From: Flavobacterium piscinae
GTDB taxonomy: Bacteria; Bacteroidota; Bacteroidia; Flavobacteriales; Flavobacteriaceae
Assembly (NCBI RefSeq): GCF_004122145.1
Contig: NZ_SBKQ01000010.1
Span: 1-64,000, forward strand
Reading direction: 5' to 3'
DNA: 64,000 bases
Shown here: positions 33,731 to 41,581 of the stretch, piece after piece
Position numbering within the stretch: position 1 is the stretch's first letter
How the letters are laid out: each line of letters starts with the position of its first letter
Made by a program: the position numbers and the translations under genes
Notes under the pieces: generated by a model
The model's input: only the letters and a program-made list of their open reading frames with translations
The model's database searches: none
Told to the model about the DNA's origin: nothing

Positions 33731-33753
33731 TTTGATAGTATATGCTTTGTGAA
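33731..33753 (+). repeat. Degenerate palindrome copy closing the accessory block
   Basis: TTGATAGTATATGCTTTGTGAA corresponds to TTGATAGCACGTGCTCTGCGAA with five changes. No promoter part is attached. Confidence 0.5.
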
Positions 33754-33784
33754 CCCCTAGTAACTTTGTTAGCCTAATTTACTA

Positions 33785-34120
33785 ATGAAATATTTTACAT
33801 TTAAATACAATCCAAAATGGACTGCAATTTTAATTGTAGTAATTTGTTTGTCTGGAATGTTAATTGGAAATTATGTGCAAAGATTTAGAATTTCAGAATA
33901 CCGCTGGATTTATCAATTAGGTAGCTTTTTGAATTTTATAATGGTTTTGAGTGCACTTTGTTGGTCATCATTACATCCCTTACTGATATGGTATTTCAAT
34001 AAATCAGTTTGGAAAAATTATCTCATTTGGATAATTTTGGGATTAATTCCAACAGTTTATTTTATAACAATGATGATTATGGTAGAAATTAGGTTTGGAG
34101 ATAAAATAAGTTGGATTTAA
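33785..34120 (+). CDS. Unrecognised small membrane protein
   Basis: A 111-residue protein with three predicted membrane spans ('WTAILIVVICLSGMLIGNYV', 'LGSFLNFIMVLSALCWSSL', 'YLIWIILGLIPTVYFITMM'). No family recognised. Last gene of the accessory block. Confidence 0.6.
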   Translation: MKYFTFKYNPKWTAILIVVICLSGMLIGNYVQRFRISEYRWIYQLGSFLNFIMVLSALCWSSLHPLLIWYFNKSVWKNYLIWIILGLIPTVYFITMMIMVEIRFGDKISWI

Positions 34121-34183
34121 GAATTCTCACTTATACTATAATTTGGTTAAACTAATTTTAATTCAAATCAATTAAAAAAAGTT

Positions 34184-34191
34184 TATTTTTG
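34184..34191 (+). promoter_or_regulatory. -7 box upstream of the lamin-tail / endonuclease I pair
   Basis: TATTTTTG matches TAnnTTTG, 19 nt before the TTG start at 34211. Confidence 0.5.
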
Positions 34192-34210
34192 CTTTCAAAT
34201 ACCACAATAA

Positions 34211-35266
34211 TTGAAATTAATTTATTTAATCTGTATTTTCCTGACGTTATCAGGCTATGCCCAAGTTGGAATAGGTACCACTAATCCGGATGCTTCTTCC
34301 ATATTGGATATTTCCTCTACTACAGGCGGTTTATTACTGCCCCGAATGAACACCGTGCAACGCGATGCAATCAATGCTCCGGCAGTAGGTTTATTGATTT
34401 ATTTAATAGAAGGAAATGTTCAATGCCTTCAAGTTTTTAATGGTACAAACTGGGAAAATATTTATTGCCCCTCAACCAATACGGTACCAACTGCCAACAA
34501 TGTTACTTTTTCCGGTGGATTAAATGTAGGTCAAGTTGTTACAGGAACCTATACGTATCAAGATGCACAGCTTGATTTAGAAGCTACTTCCGATTTTCAA
34601 TGGTACAGAGCTGATTCGAATACGGGAACTAATTCCATTGCTATTTCGGGAGCTAATGCATTGACTTATACGCTTACCTCCAATGATGTTGGAAAATACA
34701 TCGCCTTTGGTGTAACCCCAAAAGCACAAACCGGTGCGTTGACGGGCGTGGAAGTTACATCGCCTTACCAAGGAGCAGTTACAACCGTTTCTGTTGCCGC
34801 AAGAATTAACGAATTCCATTATGATAATATTGGAACCGATGTAAATGAATTTGTGGAGATTAGAATTACAGGAGCAATGGGTAGTCAGCCTGCAAACCTT
34901 TCACAATATTCCATTGTTTTATATAATGGTTCGAATCAATCAACTTATGACAGTGCCACTTTGAATACCTTAGTCCAAACGTGTGATAGTACAGATTGTT
35001 ATTATGTTTGGCAACCTATTTCAATTCAAAATGGTGCTCCTGACGGTATTGCTTTGATTGGTCCTTCCGGTTTGATTGAATTCATAAGTTATGAAGGAGT
35101 TTTCACTGCGTTAAATGGTGGTGCAGCCGGAACCAGCAGCACAGATGTTGGTGTGTTGGAAGATAGTATCAATACAACCGCAAACGGTTCTATTCAAAGA
35201 ACTTCAAGCGGAACTTGGCTTTTGAATCAAACCTCAAATTCCAAAGGATTAGTAAACGGAATATGA
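34211..35266 (+). CDS. Secreted protein with lamin-tail domain
   Basis: A 351-residue exported protein starting at TTG 34211 with signal 'MKLIYLICIFLTLSGYAQ'. Residues 18-85 form a module also found in the next protein ('VGIGTTNPDASSILDISS..GLLLPRM...QRDAI'), common at the N-terminus of Bacteroidetes surface proteins. A middle beta-domain (about 95-190) resembles Ig-like repeats ('GQVVTGTYTYQDA', 'FQWYRADSN'). The C-terminal 150 residues look like a lamin-tail domain ('ARINEFHYDNIGTDVNEFVEIRI', 'YSIVLYNGSNQSTYDSATL', 'DGIALIGPSGLIEFISYEG'). Such domains accompany secreted nucleases. It overlaps the endonuclease gene by 4 nt. Confidence 0.8.
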   Translation: MKLIYLICIFLTLSGYAQVGIGTTNPDASSILDISSTTGGLLLPRMNTVQRDAINAPAVGLLIYLIEGNVQCLQVFNGTNWENIYCPSTNTVPTANNVTFSGGLNVGQVVTGTYTYQDAQLDLEATSDFQWYRADSNTGTNSIAISGANALTYTLTSNDVGKYIAFGVTPKAQTGALTGVEVTSPYQGAVTTVSVAARINEFHYDNIGTDVNEFVEIRITGAMGSQPANLSQYSIVLYNGSNQSTYDSATLNTLVQTCDSTDCYYVWQPISIQNGAPDGIALIGPSGLIEFISYEGVFTALNGGAAGTSSTDVGVLEDSINTTANGSIQRTSSGTWLLNQTSNSKGLVNGI

Positions 35267-36297
35267 AAAAAGTATTCATTTTTATCACTACCCTATTTTT
35301 CTGGTATGCTGCAGAGGCTCAAGTGGGTATTGGAACAACAACTCCTTCCGTTTCTTCCGCTTTAGAAGTGCGAAGCACCTCACTAGGTGTATTGCCGCCA
35401 CGTATGACCACCCAAGAACGCGATGCCATTCCGGTTACGCCAACCGCTAAAGGGCTGATTATTTTTAACCTGGATACAAAAGTTTTAAATCTATTTGATG
35501 GAGTTACTTGGCATGCCATTGTAAACCATGAAACCGTTTCAATTTGCAGTGAAAATACTTCGTATGCTTCTCTTTTAGCTTGTTTACAACAAAATTATAC
35601 CCCAAGCCAAACATTAGGTTACAATGTTGCCCGAGATATTTTATACAGTGAAATTGATGTAAATCCGATTACGCAAGAATTAAAAGGTATTTATTCTGAT
35701 TATACAGTAATCATGGATTATTCAACAAGTCCGGACCCTTCCGTACATGCTTTTAATAGGGGGATTAATGCAGAACATGTTTTTCCGCAAAGTATGGGAG
35801 CGAGTCTTGAACCGGCTCAAAGTGATATGTTTAATATATTTCCCAGTAAGATTGAAGTTAATTTTTCAAGAGGAAATTGCCCTTTTGGTGAAATTGTTGA
35901 TGCCGATACAGAAGTATGGTATTATTTAACACAAGAATTAACCACACAACCCACAATGGCTATTGACAACTATTCTGAAAAAGATAATGAAACCACCTAT
36001 CCTTTACTGACAGCTACTCAACAATGTTCATTTGAACCCTCTGAAAATAGAAAAGGAGATATTGCCCGAGCTGTTTTCTATTTTTATACAATTTACAATT
36101 CCATAAATAATAATACATATCCAGAGTATGCCAACGATGCTTTTTTTAATAGTATGAAAACAACGCTGTTGCAATGGCACAATCAAGACCCTGTAGATCA
36201 AATTGAAATGGAACGAAACAACAAAATTAAATTGTATCAGGGCAATGATAATCCTTTTATAATTGATGCCACACTTGCTGAGCGATTGTTCAATTAA
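35263..36297 (+). CDS. Secreted endonuclease I family nuclease
   Basis: A 344-residue extracellular DNA/RNA endonuclease. It starts at ATG 35263, overlapping the previous stop in ATGA, with signal 'MKKVFIFITTLFFWYAAEAQ'. After the shared 'VGIGTTTPSVSSALEV' module comes the endonuclease I domain (about 95-340): 'YNVARDILYSEID', the catalytic beta-beta-metal motif 'FNRGINAEHVFPQSMG', 'SDMFNIFPS' and 'ENRKGDIARAVFYFY'. The domain is intact. Translational coupling with the lamin-tail protein suggests joint action in nucleic-acid scavenging or biofilm DNA degradation. Confidence 0.88.
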   Translation: MKKVFIFITTLFFWYAAEAQVGIGTTTPSVSSALEVRSTSLGVLPPRMTTQERDAIPVTPTAKGLIIFNLDTKVLNLFDGVTWHAIVNHETVSICSENTSYASLLACLQQNYTPSQTLGYNVARDILYSEIDVNPITQELKGIYSDYTVIMDYSTSPDPSVHAFNRGINAEHVFPQSMGASLEPAQSDMFNIFPSKIEVNFSRGNCPFGEIVDADTEVWYYLTQELTTQPTMAIDNYSEKDNETTYPLLTATQQCSFEPSENRKGDIARAVFYFYTIYNSINNNTYPEYANDAFFNSMKTTLLQWHNQDPVDQIEMERNNKIKLYQGNDNPFIIDATLAERLFN

Positions 36298-36339
36298 TAT
36301 TAAAGATTGGTTGATTTAAGACCAATTCAAAACCTGTGG

Positions 36340-38073
36340 TTACAAAAAAATATATTTTTCAAAAACTATTTTCCCCTCTTTAATCGTTTTTAAAACCCGA
36401 ATATTTTTAAGTTCTTTTGGATTACTTGTTAATGGATTTTGATCAAGTATAACAAAATCAGCAAGCTTTCCTTCAACCAAAGAGCCTTTTACTTTTTCAT
36501 CAAAGTGCTGATATGCAGCATTTATGGTTATTGCTTTGAGTGCTTGATAAACTGTGGCACGTTCTTGCTCACCAATAACATTTCCGGAGCGTGATGTTCT
36601 ATTGACAGCAGACCAAATAGTAAATATTGGATAGATAGGCGTTACGGTCGCATCGGAATGGTTGGTATACATAATCCCCATTTTATCAGCTGTTGAAATT
36701 GGACTGAGAAAGTTTGCTCTTTCTTCACCCAGATTCTCTGTATGTACATCTCCCCAAAAGTAGGCATGATTGGTAAAGAAGGAAGGTATTATTTTATACT
36801 TTACATATTTTTCAAGTTGGTCTGGCCTTACAAACTGTGAATGGATAACGACGGTTCTTCTGTCTTTATCAAGCGGTTGTTTTAAAACGGCACAAGCCTT
36901 TTCATGAGCTTTTAATACCATATCGATAGAGGCATCACCATTGCAATGCGTAAAAACTTGATTATCATTTTTATATGCTAAAATAAATAATCGTTCCAAT
37001 TCTTCTTGATTCACACTAGGAAGTCCGGTACAAAGATGTGAACAGCCGGCAACACGGGTTAAATACGGTTTTTTAAAGAAAGCTGTTTTACCTTGTGGAG
37101 AACCGTCTCCAATAATTTTGGTTCCCTGAATTTTTAATTTATTGGAATAAGTATTGAATTGTAATAAGGAATCCTTCAAATTAATTTCTAACTCTTTAAA
37201 ACCTGCCAATGTAATTAAATCGATTTTGAATTTTCCTTCATCAGCCATTTTCTTATAGAAATCTAATTTTTTTCTACCGACCATACCATCATTGGCAGTT
37301 GTAATTCCGTTTTCGGCATAATAATTTTGGGTAAGCTCAAAAAATACATCCGATTTTGAGTCAAGAACTTGAATCATATTCCCTACAAATGGATACATAG
37401 CCGTTTCCTGCACTAAGCCATTGGGTTCGTTAGTTCCCGGAAAACGATCAATATTACCACCCGGAGGATCGATGCTTTCCGCTGTTACCCCCATCATTTT
37501 TAGTGCTAAACTATTTGCCACACCCATATGACCACTCGTATGATCGAGATAAACCGGATTATTCGGAAGCACAGCATCAATTTCATTTTTATTGAGATGA
37601 CGTTTTTCTTCTAATTGATTATCATCATATCCCCATGCAAAAATCCATTCACCATCCGGAATATTATGCTCTTTTTTGTACGCTTTTAATTTTTCCATGA
37701 CTTGAGGAATAGAAGTTACATCGCCTACTGGTGGCGGACTTAAATTGAGTTGTCCCATAGAATGCGAAACTTTATCAAAATGGCTGTGAGGGTCAATAAA
37801 GCCGGGTAATAATGTACTCCCCTTCAAATCAATTTTTTTGGCCTGACTGAATTTTTTTTCTGCTTCCTTAAAAGAACCAACAAAAATAATTTTCCCGTTT
37901 TCTTCTGCTACAGCTTCCATATATTGAGGAGAATTTGTTTCCATTGTAATAATTTTACCATTGTGATAAATGGTAATTGCACTTGTATCTTTTGAAGAAT
38001 TACCCTCCGGTTCAGACTTGCAACTAACAAATGAATAGACAATTACAATGCAAATGAATAAATACTTTTTCAT
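36340..38073 (-). CDS. Amidohydrolase family lipoprotein (YtcJ-like)
   Basis: A 577-residue metal-dependent hydrolase of the amidohydrolase 3 group. The lipoprotein signal ends 'FVSC' (Cys18). Metal ligands appear in 'LLPGFIDPHSHFDKVSHSM' (HxH) and further on in 'FTHCNGDASIDMVL', 'VIHSQFVRPDQL' and 'YTNHSDATVTPIYP' (Asp); the last part 'GSLVEGKLADFVILDQNPL' is typical of the family's C-terminal sheet. Substrate unknown; the family hydrolyses amide or ester bonds of imides, N-acyl amino acids and the like. Monocistronic. Confidence 0.82.
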   Translation of the reverse strand: MKKYLFICIVIVYSFVSCKSEPEGNSSKDTSAITIYHNGKIITMETNSPQYMEAVAEENGKIIFVGSFKEAEKKFSQAKKIDLKGSTLLPGFIDPHSHFDKVSHSMGQLNLSPPPVGDVTSIPQVMEKLKAYKKEHNIPDGEWIFAWGYDDNQLEEKRHLNKNEIDAVLPNNPVYLDHTSGHMGVANSLALKMMGVTAESIDPPGGNIDRFPGTNEPNGLVQETAMYPFVGNMIQVLDSKSDVFFELTQNYYAENGITTANDGMVGRKKLDFYKKMADEGKFKIDLITLAGFKELEINLKDSLLQFNTYSNKLKIQGTKIIGDGSPQGKTAFFKKPYLTRVAGCSHLCTGLPSVNQEELERLFILAYKNDNQVFTHCNGDASIDMVLKAHEKACAVLKQPLDKDRRTVVIHSQFVRPDQLEKYVKYKIIPSFFTNHAYFWGDVHTENLGEERANFLSPISTADKMGIMYTNHSDATVTPIYPIFTIWSAVNRTSRSGNVIGEQERATVYQALKAITINAAYQHFDEKVKGSLVEGKLADFVILDQNPLTSNPKELKNIRVLKTIKEGKIVFEKYIFL

Positions 38074-38304
38074 CTTTTGTTTTTATAAAATTAAAAAAGG
38101 AATACCTCTGATTAGTCTAGTGAAAAGGATTAAATAATAATACAAATATATAACTAAAAACATTTATTTAGTCCAAGTGAAATGCATTGTTTTTATGTCA
38201 TATATATTTATAAAACGTTAATATTGTGAATTATATATAAATAATTATTAAAAATAGTGTGTTTGTTTTTCTGCATCTATTTAATAATATTTATAGCATT
38301 TTAG

Positions 38305-38466
38305 AGTAGATTTCTCTATAATCGGGAAATTATCGTTTTTGATAACAAAGTCATCGATCATGAGAGTATTGTGGGAAGAAAAGGGTCACAGGACATTTTG
38401 GAGTTAGTCTTGATTTACGAAGTAAAAAATGATAAAATTTACAAAGTAACCGTGATGCGGAAATAA
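38305..38466 (+). pseudogene. Remnant of an NTF2/SnoaL-like protein gene (C-terminal end only)
   Basis: An open stretch without a start codon reads '...IVFDNKVIDHESIVGRKG', then '..LVLIYEVKNDKIYKVTVMR' and a stop. This matches the last strands of SnoaL-like/NTF2-fold proteins ('V.GR.......AIYEVKDGLI.KV.F.R'). The upstream two thirds of the gene is missing and a stop codon precedes the frame at 38302-38304. It is probably a decayed gene. Confidence 0.55.
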
Positions 38467-38616
38467 TTCTTAGCATTAACTATTTTACATGTTTTAGGTT
38501 GCATTAGGATATTTTTTTCTATATATTTGAGCCTCAAAAAAAAGATTTTTACTTCCAAATCTTTTTGTTATTCCTTTCACATCACAAACTTCCATAAGTA
38601 CAATTAAAACGAGTTT

Positions 38617-38691
38617 ATAAGGAGGTTATAGCGTGTTTATAGCCTACCATCTCCTTATCAAAGCCATATCATAGCCATAGTAAAGCTATGG
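38617..38691. other. Cluster of inverted repeats, possibly a structured RNA
   Basis: ATAAGGAG (38617-38624) pairs with CTCCTTAT (38651-38658). A second hairpin CCATAG-TAAAG-CTATGG (38675-38691) follows, preceded by a related AGCCATAT. It lies 70-150 nt upstream of a small membrane protein gene and could be its leader. No known riboswitch class recognised. Confidence 0.3.
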
Positions 38692-38763
38692 AAAAGGTTA
38701 GTTTACAGTATGTACAAGGTTAATTTTTTATTACATTTACAAGTATAAAGAACATACATTTCA

Positions 38764-39135
38764 TTGTCTAAATTACACAACCTATTGCTCCTTCTTTCCT
38801 CCCTCATCGGTTATTTATCATGGGGAGAAGATAACCACGCCTTCTTATTCGAAGCCGAGTGGGAAGTATTTTCCAAACTGTTTTCCGAACCGCTTGCGGT
38901 CATGCATCCGTTTATCTTATTACCGCTTTTGGGACAATTATTGCTCATCATTACACTTTTTCAATCCACACCTTCCAAGCGTTTAACCTTCATTAGTATC
39001 GGTTGTTTGGGATTATTATTCGGGATAATGACACTCATTGGTTTGTTAACACTAAAATGGACGATCCTGCTGTCAACCCTGCCGTTTTGGTGTATAGTAG
39101 GGTTGATTTTTCGCTTTTATAAAAAAACAAAGTAA
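38764..39135 (+). CDS. Unrecognised small membrane protein
   Basis: A 123-residue protein starting at TTG 38764. It is strongly hydrophobic with about four spans ('LLLLLSSLIGYLSW', 'PFILLPLLGQLLLIITLF', 'FISIGCLGLLFGIMTLIGL', 'LLSTLPFWCIVGLIFRF') and a basic C-terminus. No family recognised. Codon use is a little richer in G+C than in the surrounding spacer. Confidence 0.6.
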   Translation: MSKLHNLLLLLSSLIGYLSWGEDNHAFLFEAEWEVFSKLFSEPLAVMHPFILLPLLGQLLLIITLFQSTPSKRLTFISIGCLGLLFGIMTLIGLLTLKWTILLSTLPFWCIVGLIFRFYKKTK

Positions 39136-39320
39136 ACTTTACTGTATGGATTTAGAGTAGAATTCAATTCTGTTGTTTTTTCCTTCATCTCACAACATCT
39201 TTAAATTAATTGAAAATCAATAAAATACATCAAATATGTTATTGATTAAGGGGGGTTTTATATCAAAAAATTAAGAGATGATAAAAAAAATTCGATTAGA
39301 ACAATCGTTTAAGAAAAAAA

Positions 39321-39418
39321 ATGGCAAGCGACCTACATCGCACCGCTACAACCGCATACCTTTGCTGTGTTCCCACCCTGGAGGAGTTTGCAGGAGCTGG
39401 TCGTGTAGGACTTGCCGT
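39321..39418 (-). ncRNA. ffs: Signal recognition particle RNA (4.5S type)
   Basis: On the minus strand the sequence carries the conserved SRP core CCAGGGTGGGAACACAGCAA (39378-39359) corresponding to the Ffh-binding loop and tetraloop region. The ends pair: GGCAAG (from 39416) with CTTGCC (to 39323). The transcript ends in T7 and more (39320-39314), a natural terminator tail. A TATATTTG -7 box lies immediately upstream. The RNA joins Ffh to target membrane proteins to FtsY and SecYEG. A 65-codon open frame on the plus strand through this RNA is spurious. Confidence 0.88.
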
Positions 39419-39420
39419 TG

Positions 39421-39428
39421 CAAATATA
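39421..39428 (-). promoter_or_regulatory. -7 box of the SRP RNA promoter
   Basis: On the minus strand this is TATATTTG, a perfect TAnnTTTG, with a TTG about 20 nt further upstream. It positions the transcript start close to 39416. Confidence 0.65.
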
Positions 39429-39474
39429 CACTATTTTTATGTTTTTACAAGTAATATAGTTCAATTCAAATTGC

Positions 39475-39482
39475 TATATTTG
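39475..39482 (+). promoter_or_regulatory. -7 box of the glutaminyl cyclase gene
   Basis: TATATTTG, 22 nt before the ATG at 39505, divergent from the SRP RNA promoter only 47 bp away. Confidence 0.6.
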
Positions 39483-39504
39483 TCAATATTATCGCAAAAT
39501 TCCC

Positions 39505-40578
39505 ATGAAAAAATATAACCTATTCTCGTTCATATGCTTAGCTGTTTTGTTTTTTAGTTGTGAAAATTCTAAAAAAAGTAATTCAGGTTTATTTCAGTTA
39601 AATACAACTCCATCAAAAGCACAGTTCACAACCAATGAAAAAGCTACTCTTAGCATTTCAAACACAAAAAACAAACAAATAGACAGTATTGTTTTCTTTG
39701 CAAATAGCAAAAAAATCAGTACCATATTAGGAAATAAAAACATCGATTTTCAATTAACAAATCAAAAATTAGGTTATCAAAACCTAAAAGCATTGGTTTA
39801 TTTTGAAAATGAATATGCCGAAGTGACCCACCGAATTGAATTGATTTCTAAAATTGAGCCTAAACTATTGTCATATACTTTGATAAACTCCTATCCCCAC
39901 GATAGCAAAGCTTATACGCAAGGACTTGAATTTCATCGCGATACACTATACGAAGGAACAGGCAATGGTGCAGGCAATGCAACAGGTGTTAAAGGGATTT
40001 CCAGCTTGCGAAAAACTAATTTTAAAACCGGGGAAGTTTATAAAAAAATTGAATATCCGGAAATTATTTTTGGAGAAGGAATCACTATCTTGAATAACAA
40101 AGTTTATCAACTTACTTGGCAAAATGGTTTTGGATTTATCTATGATGCTGATAATTTTACTGAAATAAAACGTTTTAATTATTCTAAACGTATTCAAGGT
40201 TGGGGATTGTGTAACGATGGTAAAATGCTCTACCAATCTGATGGAACTGAAAAAATTTACATGCTTAATCCGGAAACGATGTTAATAGAGAGTAATATAA
40301 ATGTGTATTCCGGAGCAAACAAAATCAAATCTGTAAACGAGCTGGAGTGGATTAACGGAAAAATTTATGGAAATATTTATCAAAAAGATGCCATTGCGGT
40401 GATTAATCCAAGTAACGGTGAAGTCGAAGCAGTTCTCTATTTAGGTGATTTAAAGAAATTAGTCACACTACATCCGGATATTGACGTATTAAACGGAATC
40501 GCTTATAACCCTAAAAGCAACACAATTTTTGTTACGGGAAAGAATTGGGATAAATTATTTGAAATTAAAGTAGATTAA
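39505..40578 (+). CDS. Glutaminyl-peptide cyclotransferase (beta-propeller type) lipoprotein
   Basis: It cyclises N-terminal glutamine of exported proteins to pyroglutamate. The 357-residue protein has a lipoprotein signal ending 'FFSC' (Cys19), an extra N-terminal beta-domain (about 25-110), and the glutamine cyclotransferase propeller from about 125: 'SYPHDSKAYTQGLEFHRDTLYEGTG', 'FGEGITILNNKVYQLTWQ', 'WGLCNDGKMLYQSDGT', 'VNELEWINGKIYGNIY', 'LNGIAYNPKSNTIFVTGKNWDKLFE'. In Bacteroidetes many T9SS and lipid-anchored proteins begin with Gln after processing, a likely substrate pool. Confidence 0.85.
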   Translation: MKKYNLFSFICLAVLFFSCENSKKSNSGLFQLNTTPSKAQFTTNEKATLSISNTKNKQIDSIVFFANSKKISTILGNKNIDFQLTNQKLGYQNLKALVYFENEYAEVTHRIELISKIEPKLLSYTLINSYPHDSKAYTQGLEFHRDTLYEGTGNGAGNATGVKGISSLRKTNFKTGEVYKKIEYPEIIFGEGITILNNKVYQLTWQNGFGFIYDADNFTEIKRFNYSKRIQGWGLCNDGKMLYQSDGTEKIYMLNPETMLIESNINVYSGANKIKSVNELEWINGKIYGNIYQKDAIAVINPSNGEVEAVLYLGDLKKLVTLHPDIDVLNGIAYNPKSNTIFVTGKNWDKLFEIKVD

Positions 40579-40595
40579 TAAGCAAACTAAATTAA

Positions 40596-40928
40596 CTAAC
40601 CTATTTTTAGACCATTTTCCACTTTTTTATCGGAGGCTAAAAGTACGATATCATTGTCTGTTCCTACCGAACCCAATACCAAACATTCACTCATGAATTT
40701 GCCGATTTGCTTTTTAGGAAAGTTGACTACTGCTACAATTTGCTTACCGATTAATTCCTCTTTACTATATCGTTTCGTAATTTGAGCCGATGATTTTCTG
40801 ATTCCAATTTCATTACCAAAATCGATGGTTAACTGATAAGCCGGTTTACGTGCTTCCGGAAAATCATTTACCTCTACAATAGTTCCAATTCGCATTTCTA
40901 CCTTTTCAAATTCTTCCCACGTGAGCAT
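40596..40928 (-). CDS. CsaA-like tRNA-binding domain protein
   Basis: A 110-residue OB-fold protein of the CsaA / tRNA-binding type: 'FEKVEMRIGTIVEVNDFPEARKPAYQLTIDFG', 'SAQITKRYSKEELIGKQIVAVVNFPKKQIG' and 'FMSECLVLGSVGTDNDIVLLAS'. CsaA has chaperone-like activity and binds unfolded proteins, and the domain resembles the C-terminal part of MetG. Full length for the family. Convergent with the glutaminyl cyclase gene. Confidence 0.88.
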   Translation of the reverse strand: MLTWEEFEKVEMRIGTIVEVNDFPEARKPAYQLTIDFGNEIGIRKSSAQITKRYSKEELIGKQIVAVVNFPKKQIGKFMSECLVLGSVGTDNDIVLLASDKKVENGLKIG

Positions 40929-41023
40929 AACAAAATATTCTTAAAAAATTAAACTCAAAAATAGGAATATCAAACTAAAAATTCTTAACTTTAAACATTA
41001 ACTTAAAATAAATAGTTGTACTA

Positions 41024-41581
41024 ATGGCCAGAACAGAATCAAACATGATTTCTTTGGGAACTTCTGCTCCAAACTTTCATTTAAAAGACACCAATTCCAA
41101 TGATTTTTTTACGTTTTCAGATTGCAAAGGCGAAAAAGGAACATTAGTATTTTTTATTTGCAATCATTGTCCGTTTGTGCATCATGTGATTGATGAAATC
41201 ATTTTAGTTGCCAATGATTACCGCGTACAGGGTATTGGGATGGTTGCCATTTCCAGCAATGATGTTGAACAATATCCACAAGACAGTCCGGAATTAATGA
41301 CTGAATTTGCTTTTGAAAATAAGTTTGAATTTCCGTATTTGTATGATGAAACGCAGGAAGTAGCCAAAGCTTTCGGTGCAGCTTGCACGCCCGATTTCTT
41401 TCTTTTTGACAATCAGGACAAATTGGTTTACCGCGGACAATTAGATGATTCCCGTCCCGGCAACGGCATTCCACTCAGCGGAAGTGATTTACGAGGAGCC
41501 ATTGATAGTGTTTTATATAATCGAGTGGTTAACCCGAATCAAAAACCTAGCATTGGTTGTAACATTAAATGGAAAAAATAA
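41024..41581 (+). CDS. Thioredoxin-like / peroxiredoxin-family protein
   Basis: A 185-residue cytoplasmic protein of the AhpC/TSA fold. The active-site region is 'FFICNHCPFVHHVIDEI' with a CxxC in place of the single peroxiredoxin Cys, and a second Cys in 'AFGAACTPDFFLFD'. 'YRGQLDDSRPGNGIPLSG' identifies the 'thioredoxin family protein' subgroup common in Bacteroidetes and cyanobacteria. The stop codon is immediately followed by the glgA ATG, so the two are likely translationally coupled; whether it has a redox role in glycogen metabolism is unknown. Confidence 0.82.
   Translation: MARTESNMISLGTSAPNFHLKDTNSNDFFTFSDCKGEKGTLVFFICNHCPFVHHVIDEIILVANDYRVQGIGMVAISSNDVEQYPQDSPELMTEFAFENKFEFPYLYDETQEVAKAFGAACTPDFFLFDNQDKLVYRGQLDDSRPGNGIPLSGSDLRGAIDSVLYNRVVNPNQKPSIGCNIKWKK

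Larger units (their letters stand above)
38074..38763. other. Gene-poor intergenic stretch
   Basis: This 690-base stretch is very AT-rich. I see only a short coding remnant (38305-38466) and a cluster of hairpins (38617-38691). The first 230 bases contain nothing I can support beyond AT-rich spacer upstream of the amidohydrolase gene. Confidence 0.6.

Noticed and set aside
25597..33753. CRISPR array or integron attC sites
   Set aside because: Repeats are 0.3-1.7 kb apart with genes between them, no cas genes are present, and no GTTRRRY/RYYYAAC core pairs or integron integrase were found.
39321..39518. 65-codon open frame on the plus strand
   Set aside because: It runs through the SRP RNA gene, which is on the other strand; the RNA signature, terminal stem and promoter explain the sequence.
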